Assembly (NCBI GenBank): GCA_905215755.1 | Contig: CAJMRE010000043.1 | Coordinates: 1 to 14,993, forward strand | Origin: an uncultured bacterium | GTDB lineage: Bacteria > Actinomycetota > Coriobacteriia > Coriobacteriales > Coriobacteriaceae | DNA: 14,993 nt | Direction: 5' to 3' | Part shown: piece by piece, positions 1 through 5,931 of the stretch | Layout of the letters: the number at the start of each line of letters is the position of its first letter | Numbering within the stretch: the first letter of the stretch is position 1 | Notes under the pieces: generated by a model | Seen by the model: the letters and a program-made list of their open reading frames with translations, nothing else | The model's database searches: none | What the model was told of the DNA's origin: nothing | Made by a program: the position numbers and the translations under genes

Positions 1-26
1 GGCCCGTGGGTTATACCCTAAGAGCA

Positions 27-49
27 AACCACCCTTTTTAAGGGTGGTT
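27..49. repeat. Short perfect stem-loop, 10-bp arms
   Basis: AACCACCCTT (27-36) is the exact reverse complement of AAGGGTGGTT (40-49), with a 3-nt T loop. There is no T-run after either arm, so a terminator role is doubtful unless the loop T's belong to a longer structure. It is the first of four stem-loops in a gene-free stretch (1-367). Confidence 0.6.
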
Positions 50-63
50 CTGATTGACGCTGC

Positions 64-163
64 GCGCCCACCAGAGCGACAACTTGTCATTCAAAGAGGA
101 CGGCATGACCAGAAGGTCTATGCCGTCCTCTTTTCATGCCAATTTGTTCGCTCTGGTAGGCGC
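64..163. repeat. Large two-part imperfect hairpin
   Basis: The outer stem pairs ACCAGAGCGA (70-79) with TCGCTCTGGT (148-157), continues inward through CAA/TTG (80-82/144-146) with one bulge, and outward with mismatches to about 64 and 163. Inside it a second stem pairs 93-106 with 120-133 (14 perfect pairs) and then GACC/GGTC (107-110/115-118) around an AGAA loop. The regularity argues for a structured RNA or a mobile palindromic element. No coding potential is convincing here. Confidence 0.6.
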
Positions 164-219
164 TCGCTGTCGGTGCCAAAACATCGGCATTGCCATGATC
201 CAGACCTGCTAAAAGATAG

Positions 220-269
220 TCGTTGGGGACGTTCTTGTTTGACTAGTCGTTTAAGAACGTCCCCAACGA
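220..269. repeat. 17-bp perfect inverted repeat with GGGGAC core
   Basis: Arms 220-236 and 253-269 are perfectly complementary (core CGTTGGGGACGTTCTT), and the loop holds the palindrome GACTAGTC (241-248). There is no T-run on the plus side. It resembles an extragenic palindromic element more than a terminator. The GGGGAC core recurs in the hairpin at 10104-10156. Confidence 0.6.
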
Positions 270-278
270 TTGCATAGC

Positions 279-346
279 ATGAGAGTGGATAATCTCCCGG
301 TTTGAGTCTGCATTCAAGCTCAAAGTGGGAGATTATCCACTCTCAT
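279..346 (+). terminator. Long hairpin with U-rich tail, possible terminator of plus-strand transcription
   Basis: Arms 279-298 and 327-346 form 20 perfect pairs. After a two-base interruption TTTGAG (301-306) pairs with CTCAAA (319-324). On the plus strand the stem is followed by TTTGTTTGTT, so it could end a transcript entering from the left of the window. On the minus strand, 21 bp beyond the pdxT stop, it lacks a U-tract but could still protect the 3' end of pdxST mRNA. Confidence 0.5.
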
Positions 347-367
347 TTTGTTTGTTGATTTCGATGC

Positions 368-955
368 CTACATTTGTAGAAACATTTCGTGGAGGCGGGT
401 GTCTTCGTCGAGTTCGGGGTGGAAGGTTACGCCGAGCTGGTTGCCCTGGCGCGCGGCGACGATACGGCCGTCGACTTTCGCTAAGGCCTTTGCGTCGCCG
501 TGGACCTCGACGATGCGGGGCGCGCGGATAAACGTCAGCGGCACTTCACCGTCGATGCCAGCTACCTGCCCCTTGGTTCGAAAACTGCCGAGCTGCCTGC
601 CGTAGGCATTGCGCTCAACGAGCACATCCATGGTTGCCAGGCGCGGCGTGCCCTTATCGTCATGGGCGGCAAGGTCGTGAGCCAGCAGAATCAGGCCGGC
701 GCAGGTGCCCAGGACGGGCATGCCTTCAACAATGCGGGTGCGAAGCTCCTCGAGCATGCCCAACTCATCTAGCAGCTTCCCTTGAACGGTAGACTCGCCG
801 CCGGGAAGTACCAGACGGTCAAAGTCCTGCTTTAAATCAGCCGCCTGCCTCAGCTCAATACAGCGCGCGCCCAGCTCGGATAGTCTTGCCTCGTGCTCGG
901 CAAATGCGCCTTGGACCGCCAGCACGGCGACCGTTTGGTCTGCATAATCGCTCAT
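368..955 (-). CDS. pdxT: Pyridoxal 5'-phosphate synthase glutaminase subunit PdxT
   Basis: This is the class-I glutaminase subunit of the cytoplasmic PLP synthase. It hydrolyses glutamine and passes ammonia to PdxS. The 195-residue length is normal for the family. Visible motifs are GGEST at 52-56, the nucleophile Cys85 in GTCAG, and the His179/Glu181 pair of the catalytic triad in FHPE. The ATG at 955 is preceded by AGAAAGGA at good spacing. The gene starts 20 bp after the pdxS stop on the same strand, so the two are almost certainly one transcript and the proteins form one 12+12 complex. No truncation or missing catalytic residue is seen. The stop lies just before the hairpin at 279-346. 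Confidence 0.97.
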   Translation of the reverse strand: MSDYADQTVAVLAVQGAFAEHEARLSELGARCIELRQAADLKQDFDRLVLPGGESTVQGKLLDELGMLEELRTRIVEGMPVLGTCAGLILLAHDLAAHDDKGTPRLATMDVLVERNAYGRQLGSFRTKGQVAGIDGEVPLTFIRAPRIVEVHGDAKALAKVDGRIVAARQGNQLGVTFHPELDEDTRLHEMFLQM

Positions 956-975
956 GTGCGATCCTTTCTGCTGGA

Positions 976-1866
976 CTAGCGCCCGCGCTCTTCCATGATA
1001 ATCTCGATCTCGTCGGCGTTGATGCCCACCATGGCCTCGCCCAGGTCCTCTGAAAGCTCGGCAATGAGCTTGGCATCGGTGAAGTTTGCCACGGCCTTGA
1101 CGATGGCGGCTGCGCGCTTGGCGGGGTCGCCGCTCTTAAAGATGCCCGAGCCGACAAACACGCCTTCGGCGCCCAGCTGCATCATCAGCGCGGCGTCGGC
1201 GGGGGTCGCTACGCCGCCGGCGGCAAAGTTCACGACGGGAAGCTTACCCGTGGCATGGACCTCGCGCACCAGCTCGACCGGAACCTGCAGTTGCTTGGCT
1301 GCCTCAAAGAGCTCGTCGTTGCGCAGGGCAACAACGTCACGGATCTGCTTTTGGATCTTGCGCATGTGACGCACGGCCTGAACGACGTCGCCCGTACCCG
1401 GCTCACCCTTGGTGCGAATCATCGTGGCGCCTTCGGCAACACGGCGCAGCGCCTCGCCCAGATCACGGGCGCCGCAGACAAACGGCACGTCAAACTGGGT
1501 CTTGTCGATGTGATAGACGTCATCGGCAGGGGAGAGAACCTCGGACTCATCGATGTAGTCGATCTCGATGGCCTGCAGGACCTGCGCCTCGACGATGTGA
1601 CCGATGCGGCACTTGGCCATGACGGGGATGGAGACGGCCTCCTGGATGCCCTTGATCATCCTGGGGTCGCTCATGCGCGAGACGCCGCCTGCGGCACGGA
1701 TGTCGGCCGGGATGCGCTCGAGGGCCATGACGGCGCAGGCGCCTGCCTCCTCGGCGATGCGTGCCTGCTCGGGCGTGGTAACGTCCATGATGACGCCGCC
1801 CTTGAGCATCTGCGCGAGCTCGCGATTGAGTTTGACGCGGTCGGCCTTGCTGTTCTGTTCTGCCAT
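976..1866 (-). CDS. pdxS: Pyridoxal 5'-phosphate synthase lyase subunit PdxS
   Basis: PdxS condenses ribose 5-phosphate, glyceraldehyde 3-phosphate and PdxT-derived ammonia into PLP (DXP-independent vitamin B6 route). The 296-residue protein is a standard-length (beta/alpha)8 barrel. By family alignment Asp28 (VIMDVTTPEQA), Lys85 (PVMAKCRIGH) and Lys153 (RTKGEPGTGD) are the catalytic residues, and all are present. The frame is open for 14 codons upstream, but the ATG at 1866 has AAGGGAGC five bases before it and gives the family's usual N-terminus, so I prefer it. It is first in the pdxS-pdxT operon and divergent from a MocR-type regulator, the usual arrangement for PdxR control. Confidence 0.97.
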   Translation of the reverse strand: MAEQNSKADRVKLNRELAQMLKGGVIMDVTTPEQARIAEEAGACAVMALERIPADIRAAGGVSRMSDPRMIKGIQEAVSIPVMAKCRIGHIVEAQVLQAIEIDYIDESEVLSPADDVYHIDKTQFDVPFVCGARDLGEALRRVAEGATMIRTKGEPGTGDVVQAVRHMRKIQKQIRDVVALRNDELFEAAKQLQVPVELVREVHATGKLPVVNFAAGGVATPADAALMMQLGAEGVFVGSGIFKSGDPAKRAAAIVKAVANFTDAKLIAELSEDLGEAMVGINADEIEIIMEERGR

Positions 1867-1926
1867 GGTTGCTCCCTTGGTTGGCATGTGCATTGCTTGA
1901 CGGAACATCCTATCGGGGAGCTGGGT

Positions 1927-1955
1927 ATGACAAAATACTCAGTTTTCGAGATAAT
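1927..1955 (+). promoter_or_regulatory. Predicted pdxR promoter, face to face with the pdxST promoter
   Basis: ATGACA (1927-1932) and GATAAT (1950-1955) are separated by 17 bp, each one base from consensus. The predicted start (about 1962) falls within the first AAGGTCAG repeat. The element shares almost all its bases with the minus-strand pdxST promoter, so the two polymerases would compete. Confidence 0.6.
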
Positions 1956-1960
1956 TACAA
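1932..1960 (-). promoter_or_regulatory. Predicted pdxST promoter
   Basis: On the minus strand TTGTAA (1955-1960) is followed after exactly 17 bp by TATTTT (1932-1937). This predicts a start near 1925 and a leader of about 60 nt before pdxS. The -35 overlaps the first AAGGTCAG repeat (1959-1966), as expected for an activator-dependent MocR promoter. Confidence 0.6.
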
Positions 1961-2000
1961 GGTCAGACTAATACCAGATTGAATGACTTAATAAGGTCAG
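1959..2000. promoter_or_regulatory. Candidate PdxR operator: direct repeat AAGGTCAG
   Basis: AAGGTCAG occurs at 1959-1966 and 1993-2000, same orientation, 34 bp (about three helical turns) apart, both preceded by AT-rich TAAT-type sequence. MocR dimers are known to bind direct repeats upstream of target promoters. Binding here would abut the pdxST -35 (activation) and cover the pdxR start site (autorepression). The functional assignment is inference. Confidence 0.5.
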
Positions 2001-2011
2001 GTGATAGGCTC

Positions 2012-3454
2012 ATGCTTGACTACAATTTGGAAAAACGCGGCGAAGCATCGCTCTATGAGTATGTTTACCAGCAAATTCGAGATGATATCGTAGCTGGACG
2101 CATTGTGGCGGGGGAGCATTTGCCGTCTAAGCGCGCCTTTGCCAGTCATCTGGGAATCAGTGTTATTACCATCGAGAATGCATATAGCCAGTTACTCGCT
2201 GAGGGCTATATTTGCTCAATACCACGTCGTGGCTACTACGCTTGCGAGCTTCCGGATGCACCGGTTTTGGCTTCGGCTGCGGAGGGCATCGACCGAGATG
2301 CCGTCTCTGTGGGCCCCAGCGTGCATGATGTCAACGGACAGGTCGAGCGATTCGATGCGCTTTCTCCTTCTGCTTTGGAGGCGGCGCGGCTTTGGCAAAG
2401 CGCGCTACGGGCGACGCTGGCATCCGAAGACGAGCGCGAAATCTTTTCGCCCGCACCGGCGCAGGGCACTGCTCGGCTGCGACGCGCAATTGCTCACCAT
2501 CTGCACGGGACAAGGGGTATGAATGTCGACCCCAACAACATCGTTATCGGTGCGGGCGCCCAGCTGCTCGATACCATGTTGGTTCAGTTGCTTGGCGCGG
2601 ACAAGGTGTATGCGGTTGAGGATCCGGGCTATTTGCGTCTGACGCGTATCTATCAGGCTATGGGCTGCCAAGTTCGACATATCCCGTTGGATGATGAGGG
2701 CGTGGACTTGAGCACTCTGCAGAAAAGCGGGACCGATGTCCTTCACCTGATGCCGTCCCATCAGTATCCGACCGGCCTTGTGACGAGCATTGCGCGTCGC
2801 TATGCGCTTCTGAGCTGGGCCGCCGAGCGACCAGGTCGGTATCTCATCGAAGATGACTTTGATTGTGAGTTTCGCCTTGCTGGCAAGCCGATTCCTGCGC
2901 TCGCATCGATCGATGCCGCCCAGTCGGTTATTTACACCAACACGTTTTCGAAGAGCCTGTCATCGGCGTTGCGTCTAGCGTACATGGTGTTGCCCGATGA
3001 GCTAATGGAGCGGTTTAGGCGCAACCTTGGTTTTTACGCCTCGTCGGTTAGCTCTGTTGACCAGGTCGCTTTGGCTCGTTTGCTGGAATCGGGTGATTAC
3101 GAGCGACATGTGAACCGCGTGCGCGTGCGCGCTCGCGAGGCGCGCGATGGCCTGGCGGCGCTTGTGCGGAAGGCGTTTCCGGCAGGGGAAGTCTCGATCG
3201 AGCATGCAGACGCGGGCCTTTACTGTATCGTGGTTGCGGAGCGTGGAACGGGCGGAAGCACTTTTGCACGGGCCCTCACGCGCTCGAGCATCCCTTTTAT
3301 CGATATTGGTGACTGTTTTTGGTGTGCCGATGGCGCATCTGTCCCTGAAAACTCAACTCAAATTCTTGTTCAGTATGACGATCTGAGTCCAAAAGTGCTA
3401 ACTAGCTTGGAATTGCAGCTAATGGGGGGGGCACTCTGCAACCTAAGTGAGTAG
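2012..3454 (+). CDS. pdxR: MocR-family (GntR-HTH plus aminotransferase-fold) regulator, PdxR type
   Basis: A 480-residue cytoplasmic regulator with an N-terminal GntR winged helix (about 10-80; LPSKRAFASHLGIS is the recognition-helix region) and a C-terminal class-I aminotransferase-like domain (about 115-470). PLP-binding signatures are HQYPTG at 250-255, EDDFDCEFR at 280-288 and the Schiff-base Lys314 in TFSKS. Divergent placement next to pdxST makes PdxR, a PLP-sensing activator of pdxST, the best assignment. The ATG at 2012 has AGGTGA upstream and starts at the usual distance from the helix-turn-helix; a TTG at 1979 is less likely. The C-terminus is odd: the last three codons and stop (LSE*) come from the repeat element at 3443-3563, so the native tail may have been replaced. 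Confidence 0.85.
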   Translation: MLDYNLEKRGEASLYEYVYQQIRDDIVAGRIVAGEHLPSKRAFASHLGISVITIENAYSQLLAEGYICSIPRRGYYACELPDAPVLASAAEGIDRDAVSVGPSVHDVNGQVERFDALSPSALEAARLWQSALRATLASEDEREIFSPAPAQGTARLRRAIAHHLHGTRGMNVDPNNIVIGAGAQLLDTMLVQLLGADKVYAVEDPGYLRLTRIYQAMGCQVRHIPLDDEGVDLSTLQKSGTDVLHLMPSHQYPTGLVTSIARRYALLSWAAERPGRYLIEDDFDCEFRLAGKPIPALASIDAAQSVIYTNTFSKSLSSALRLAYMVLPDELMERFRRNLGFYASSVSSVDQVALARLLESGDYERHVNRVRVRAREARDGLAALVRKAFPAGEVSIEHADAGLYCIVVAERGTGGSTFARALTRSSIPFIDIGDCFWCADGASVPENSTQILVQYDDLSPKVLTSLELQLMGGALCNLSE

Positions 3455-3563
3455 ACTTTTAGCACTTTGGCGACCAGGCAGTTTTGTAACAAGCTATCTA
3501 CCTGCGGTTTTGAAAAGCAGGATGACCGGCCTGCTCGGGATGTTCAAAAAAGTCTACTCACTT
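3443..3563 (+). repeat. 119-bp inverted-end repeat element, copy 1
   Basis: The perfect 16-bp ends AAGTGAGTAGACTTTT (3445-3460) and AAAAGTCTACTCACTT (3548-3563) enclose about 87 bp. It is colinear, without gaps, with copy 2 (4864-4982): 97 of 119 positions are identical by my count. The left end extends two bases (CT) in all three copies. CTAAGTGAGTAG supplies Leu-Ser-Glu-stop to the preceding regulator gene. No ORF, transposase or target duplication is visible. It could be a MITE, a REP-like element or a recombination site. Confidence 0.9.
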
Positions 3564-3745
3564 GCCGCGCAAAGCTCCTGCATGAGAAAAAATGGGGTTT
3601 TCAACAGGGCTTCGTCCAGCTCTCGGCAAGCTTTTGGCCAGTTGGGGAGTGCTGTTGAAAACTTGGCAGTCCGTTCGGCGCCATTTTTGGTGCGTTCGCG
3701 CCAATACGTGACTGACTGGGTTGAAATTCGTGTTTTCCTGTGCCT
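3564..3745. other. Intergenic stretch with 11-bp inverted repeat
   Basis: No credible gene. GTTTTCAACAG (3597-3607) pairs with CTGTTGAAAAC (3652-3662) across 44 bp, a spacing better suited to a transcript fold or a protein-bound palindrome than to a terminator. TTGAAA (3721-3726) is a possible -35 for the next gene, but no good -10 lies before the start codon. Confidence 0.4.
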
Positions 3746-4873
3746 ATGAAGGATCTACTTTGTGACATATCGGCTTTTAGGTACTGGCGTTTGCCTCCTC
3801 AAGTCCGCGCTTTGTGTCCGCCGCTTCCACGGCCGGAAGAAGACCGGCAGCGATATGACCTTGCCCGTAACCCGACGGCTGCGGTTGTGCTCGGCTTTCC
3901 GTTGTATACATTGGTCCGGACGAGAAACAAGCGGACTTGTCCTGCCAGTATCAGGCAGCGGCTGTTTCTTGGTGAGCTCCCCAGGGAATCCGTGCTGGAA
4001 ACGGAGCATGGGTTTTTGGTTACATCTCCTCTACTGACGACATTCATCATGTCGCGGCATCTGACGGATCTTCAGCTTCTTTTGGTATTGGCGGAGATGT
4101 GTGGCTTGTTTGCGGTGTGTGCCCTGCCGGCGGCACTTGAGGCGGATCTTTCGCGTGCAATTGATTCGGGCGCGATTTCGACAACGTTCGGTTGGGTGCG
4201 CTGCCCGTCCGAGGACGGCATCGCCTCAAATTTATGGCGTCGAGACGCTTTGGTTTTGGGCGGAGACCTTGACCGTTTTTGTTCAGATGTTTGCGGGATG
4301 CGTTACGGCAATAGATTTATAGCGGTATCGCAACTCGTTCCATTGGGTGCCGCGTCGCCTTTTGAGGTCGAGGCGTTTTTGTTGCTTGGACTGCCGCGAG
4401 CCCTGGGAGGCGAAGGGTTTTGCGGCATAGAGCTCAATGTCGAAGTGACGTTAAGCACAAGTGCTCGAGCGATTGTGGGAAAGTCCCGTGTATATATCGA
4501 CCTACTTCTTTCTTCGCCGGACGGTAGGCGACAGGTGGCCATTGAATGTCAGGGAAAGGCCTCGCACGGACGCGCAGGGGATGGCTTGCGTGACGCTGAC
4601 CGCATGACGGCCCTTCAGGCCATGGGCTACGATGTGCTTCTCCTTACACACAGACAGATATCGGATGAGGATAGATTCCGCGCGATCGTTAAGGCCATAT
4701 GCAGGATGCTCGATGCTGAATATCGTGATAAAAGCTCAGATGAGCAAAGGGCTGAGACATTACTCAGGTCTGAACTATTCGTTGACTGGACAAAATTGGG
4801 AGTAATCGACGGAAAGATGCCCGCTAGACACAAAATGGCTCGATCGTGGACGGCTGCGAATCTAAGTGAGTAG
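3746..4873 (+). CDS. Uncharacterised protein with C-terminal Vsr/DUF559-like nuclease-fold domain
   Basis: A 375-residue protein. The N-terminal half, opening DISAFRYWRLPPQVR (7-21), is not recognised with certainty; some such proteins resemble AbiEi-type regulators. The C-terminal part (about 205-325) has a PD-(D/E)XK arrangement: Asp252 (YIDLLLS), Glu267 in AIECQGKASH, then Asp283 and Arg286 (DADRMTAL) and a GYDVLLLT strand (294-301), the order seen in DUF559/Vsr-like proteins. The usual ExK lysine is replaced by Gln269, with Lys271 and His274 nearby, so catalysis is uncertain. The start is ambiguous: GTG at 3740 or ATG at 3746, neither with a clear ribosome site. The last codons (LSE*) come from repeat copy 2, and copy 1 lies upstream in the same orientation. 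Base composition looks less GC-rich than neighbours, suggesting transfer. Confidence 0.7.
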   Translation: MKDLLCDISAFRYWRLPPQVRALCPPLPRPEEDRQRYDLARNPTAAVVLGFPLYTLVRTRNKRTCPASIRQRLFLGELPRESVLETEHGFLVTSPLLTTFIMSRHLTDLQLLLVLAEMCGLFAVCALPAALEADLSRAIDSGAISTTFGWVRCPSEDGIASNLWRRDALVLGGDLDRFCSDVCGMRYGNRFIAVSQLVPLGAASPFEVEAFLLLGLPRALGGEGFCGIELNVEVTLSTSARAIVGKSRVYIDLLLSSPDGRRQVAIECQGKASHGRAGDGLRDADRMTALQAMGYDVLLLTHRQISDEDRFRAIVKAICRMLDAEYRDKSSDEQRAETLLRSELFVDWTKLGVIDGKMPARHKMARSWTAANLSE

Positions 4874-4984
4874 ACTTTTGGCACTTTGGCGACTAGGTCG
4901 TTTTGCAACAAGGCATTTACCTGCGGCTTTATAAAGTGATATGGATGGTCTGCTCGGCAAGTTCCAAAAAGTCTACTCACTTAG
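4862..4984 (+). repeat. 119-bp inverted-end repeat element, copy 2
   Basis: The core spans 4864-4982 with the same perfect 16-bp ends as copy 1 and the same length. Here the symmetry extends two more bases on each side (CTAAGTGAG / CTCACTTAG). The interior conserves GCACTTTGGCGAC, TTTTG and TACCTGCGG. It gives the preceding gene its terminal Leu-Ser-Glu-stop. Copy-to-copy distance is 1,419 bp, which defines a gene-plus-repeat unit. Confidence 0.9.
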
Positions 4985-5050
4985 TTTTTGACGAGAAGCC
5001 GATGCCGAAGGCGGTCCTATTTCAGGTAGTTAACAAGTTTGTGAGGCACG

Positions 5051-5080
5051 AAAAAGGCCCGAACCATGCGGTCCGGGCCT
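5051..5080 (-). terminator. Intrinsic terminator of the rubrerythrin gene
   Basis: On the minus strand AGGCCCGGACC (5080-5070) pairs with GGTTCGGGCCT (5065-5055) through one G-U wobble, with a GCAT loop, and runs directly into TTTTT (5055-5051). The wobble is stable only in the minus-strand RNA, which fixes its direction. It sits 35 bp past the rubrerythrin stop. Confidence 0.85.
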
Positions 5081-5114
5081 CATCGAGCTAGAGGTTATGT
5101 CTCAGGTTGCTGGC

Positions 5115-5675
5115 TTAGCCGAAGTAGCGCTTGAGCAGGCCGGCGAAAGCCTTGCCGTGGCGAGCCTCGTCGCGAGCCATCTCGTGCACGGTGTCGTGGA
5201 TGGCATCGAGGCCAGCGGCCTTGGCGCGCTTAGCAAGATCGGTCTTGCCGGCGGTGGCGCCGTTCTCGGCCTCAACGCGCATCTCGAGGTTCTTCTTGGT
5301 GGAGTCGGTCACGACCTCGCCCAGGAGCTCAGCGAACTTGGCAGCGTGCTCGGCCTCCTCGTGGGCAGCCTTCTCCCAGTACAGGCCGATCTCGGGATAG
5401 CCCTCGCGATGAGCGACGCGCGCCATGGCCAGGTACATACCGACCTCGGAGCACTCGCCCTCAAAGTTGGCGCGCAGGTCGGCAACGATGTCCTCGGAGA
5501 CGCCCTCCATCTTGGCGACGCCCACGACGTGCTCGGCAGCCCACTCGAGCTGACCCTCCTCCTGCTTCAGGAAGCGAGAACCGGGAACGCCGCACTGGGG
5601 GCACTTGAAGTCCTCGGGCAGCTGGTCGCCGTCGAACTCTTCCACATAACCGCAAACGGGGCAAACAAACTTCAT
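5115..5675 (-). CDS. Rubrerythrin, reverse domain order (N-terminal rubredoxin)
   Basis: A 186-residue cytoplasmic non-haem iron protein, likely an NAD(P)H-linked peroxide reductase of oxidative-stress defence in an anaerobe. The rubredoxin-type Cys4 iron site comes first: Cys5, Cys8, Cys25, Cys28. The ferritin-like four-helix domain follows from about residue 45, with di-iron ligands in FEGECSE (71-77), HEEAEH (105-110) and RDEARHG (168-174). This N-terminal rubredoxin order is that of reverse rubrerythrins; classical ones carry it at the C-terminus. The ATG at 5675 has AAAGGA upstream at normal spacing; a longer open frame to 5780 lacks a ribosome site and runs through the promoter. It is monocistronic, with its own promoter and terminator. 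Confidence 0.93.
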   Translation of the reverse strand: MKFVCPVCGYVEEFDGDQLPEDFKCPQCGVPGSRFLKQEEGQLEWAAEHVVGVAKMEGVSEDIVADLRANFEGECSEVGMYLAMARVAHREGYPEIGLYWEKAAHEEAEHAAKFAELLGEVVTDSTKKNLEMRVEAENGATAGKTDLAKRAKAAGLDAIHDTVHEMARDEARHGKAFAGLLKRYFG

Positions 5676-5710
5676 GATTCGATCCTTTCGATCTATGGCG
5701 ATTGTGCGCT

Positions 5711-5787
5711 CGTCCGGTCCCGTAAGGGCCCTCTCCGGACGTGCGTCTTGACGAGTTCTATTATCCATAAATGCAACCAAATGTGAA
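5711..5787 (-). promoter_or_regulatory. Rubrerythrin promoter and leader hairpin
   Basis: TTCACA (5782-5787, minus strand) and GATAAT (5760-5765) are spaced 16 bp, predicting a start near 5753. The roughly 78-nt leader contains a stem, CGTCCGG/CCGGACG (5735-5741/5711-5717), with partial internal pairing (GGGCC/GGACC type). It may stabilise this transcript. No U-tract follows, so it is not a terminator. Confidence 0.5.
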
Positions 5788-5879
5788 GCCTATTAGGAAT
5801 GATTTTTAATAAAACAATTTTGAGATATGAAGATGTTGATTGATTAACGATTGGCAGGCCGTCTTTGACCGCCGCTGAG

Positions 5880-5914
5880 TACAATCGGGCGAGCAAATGT
5901 TGACCTATCAACAA
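5880..5914 (+). promoter_or_regulatory. ADH-ALDH operon -10 and Rex-like operator
   Basis: TACAAT (5880-5885) is a good -10, with TG a few bases upstream but no convincing -35 at 17 bp. Downstream, over the expected start, TGTTGA-CCTA-TCAACA (5898-5913) is a perfect 6-bp inverted repeat with a 4-bp spacer. The 18-mer at 5897-5914 matches the clostridial Rex consensus TTGTTAA-N4-TTAACAA at 11 of 14 fixed positions. Rex, the NADH/NAD+ sensor, commonly represses alcohol dehydrogenase genes. The assignment is inference. Confidence 0.45.
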
Positions 5915-5931
5915 ATGAAGGAGTTTCCTTT

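Noticed and set aside
1255..1971. 238-codon plus-strand open frame over pdxS
   Set aside because: Shadow of pdxS in a GC-rich region; extends through the divergent promoters.
3443..3563. Transcription terminator reading of repeat copies 1 and 2
   Set aside because: The inverted ends are about 87 bp apart and the right arm is not followed by a U-tract, so simple intrinsic termination is unlikely.
3443..4984. Integron attC sites
   Set aside because: Ends do not match the RYYYAAC/GTTRRRY core sites and no integrase is present in the window; kept only as an analogy.
5097..5786. 229-codon plus-strand open frame
   Set aside because: Antisense to rubrerythrin and crossing its promoter and terminator side; no family features.
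5792..5806. PerR/Fur-like box near rubrerythrin (AATGATT core)
   Set aside because: Only about 9 of 14 consensus positions match in an AT-rich stretch, so it is too weak to annotate.
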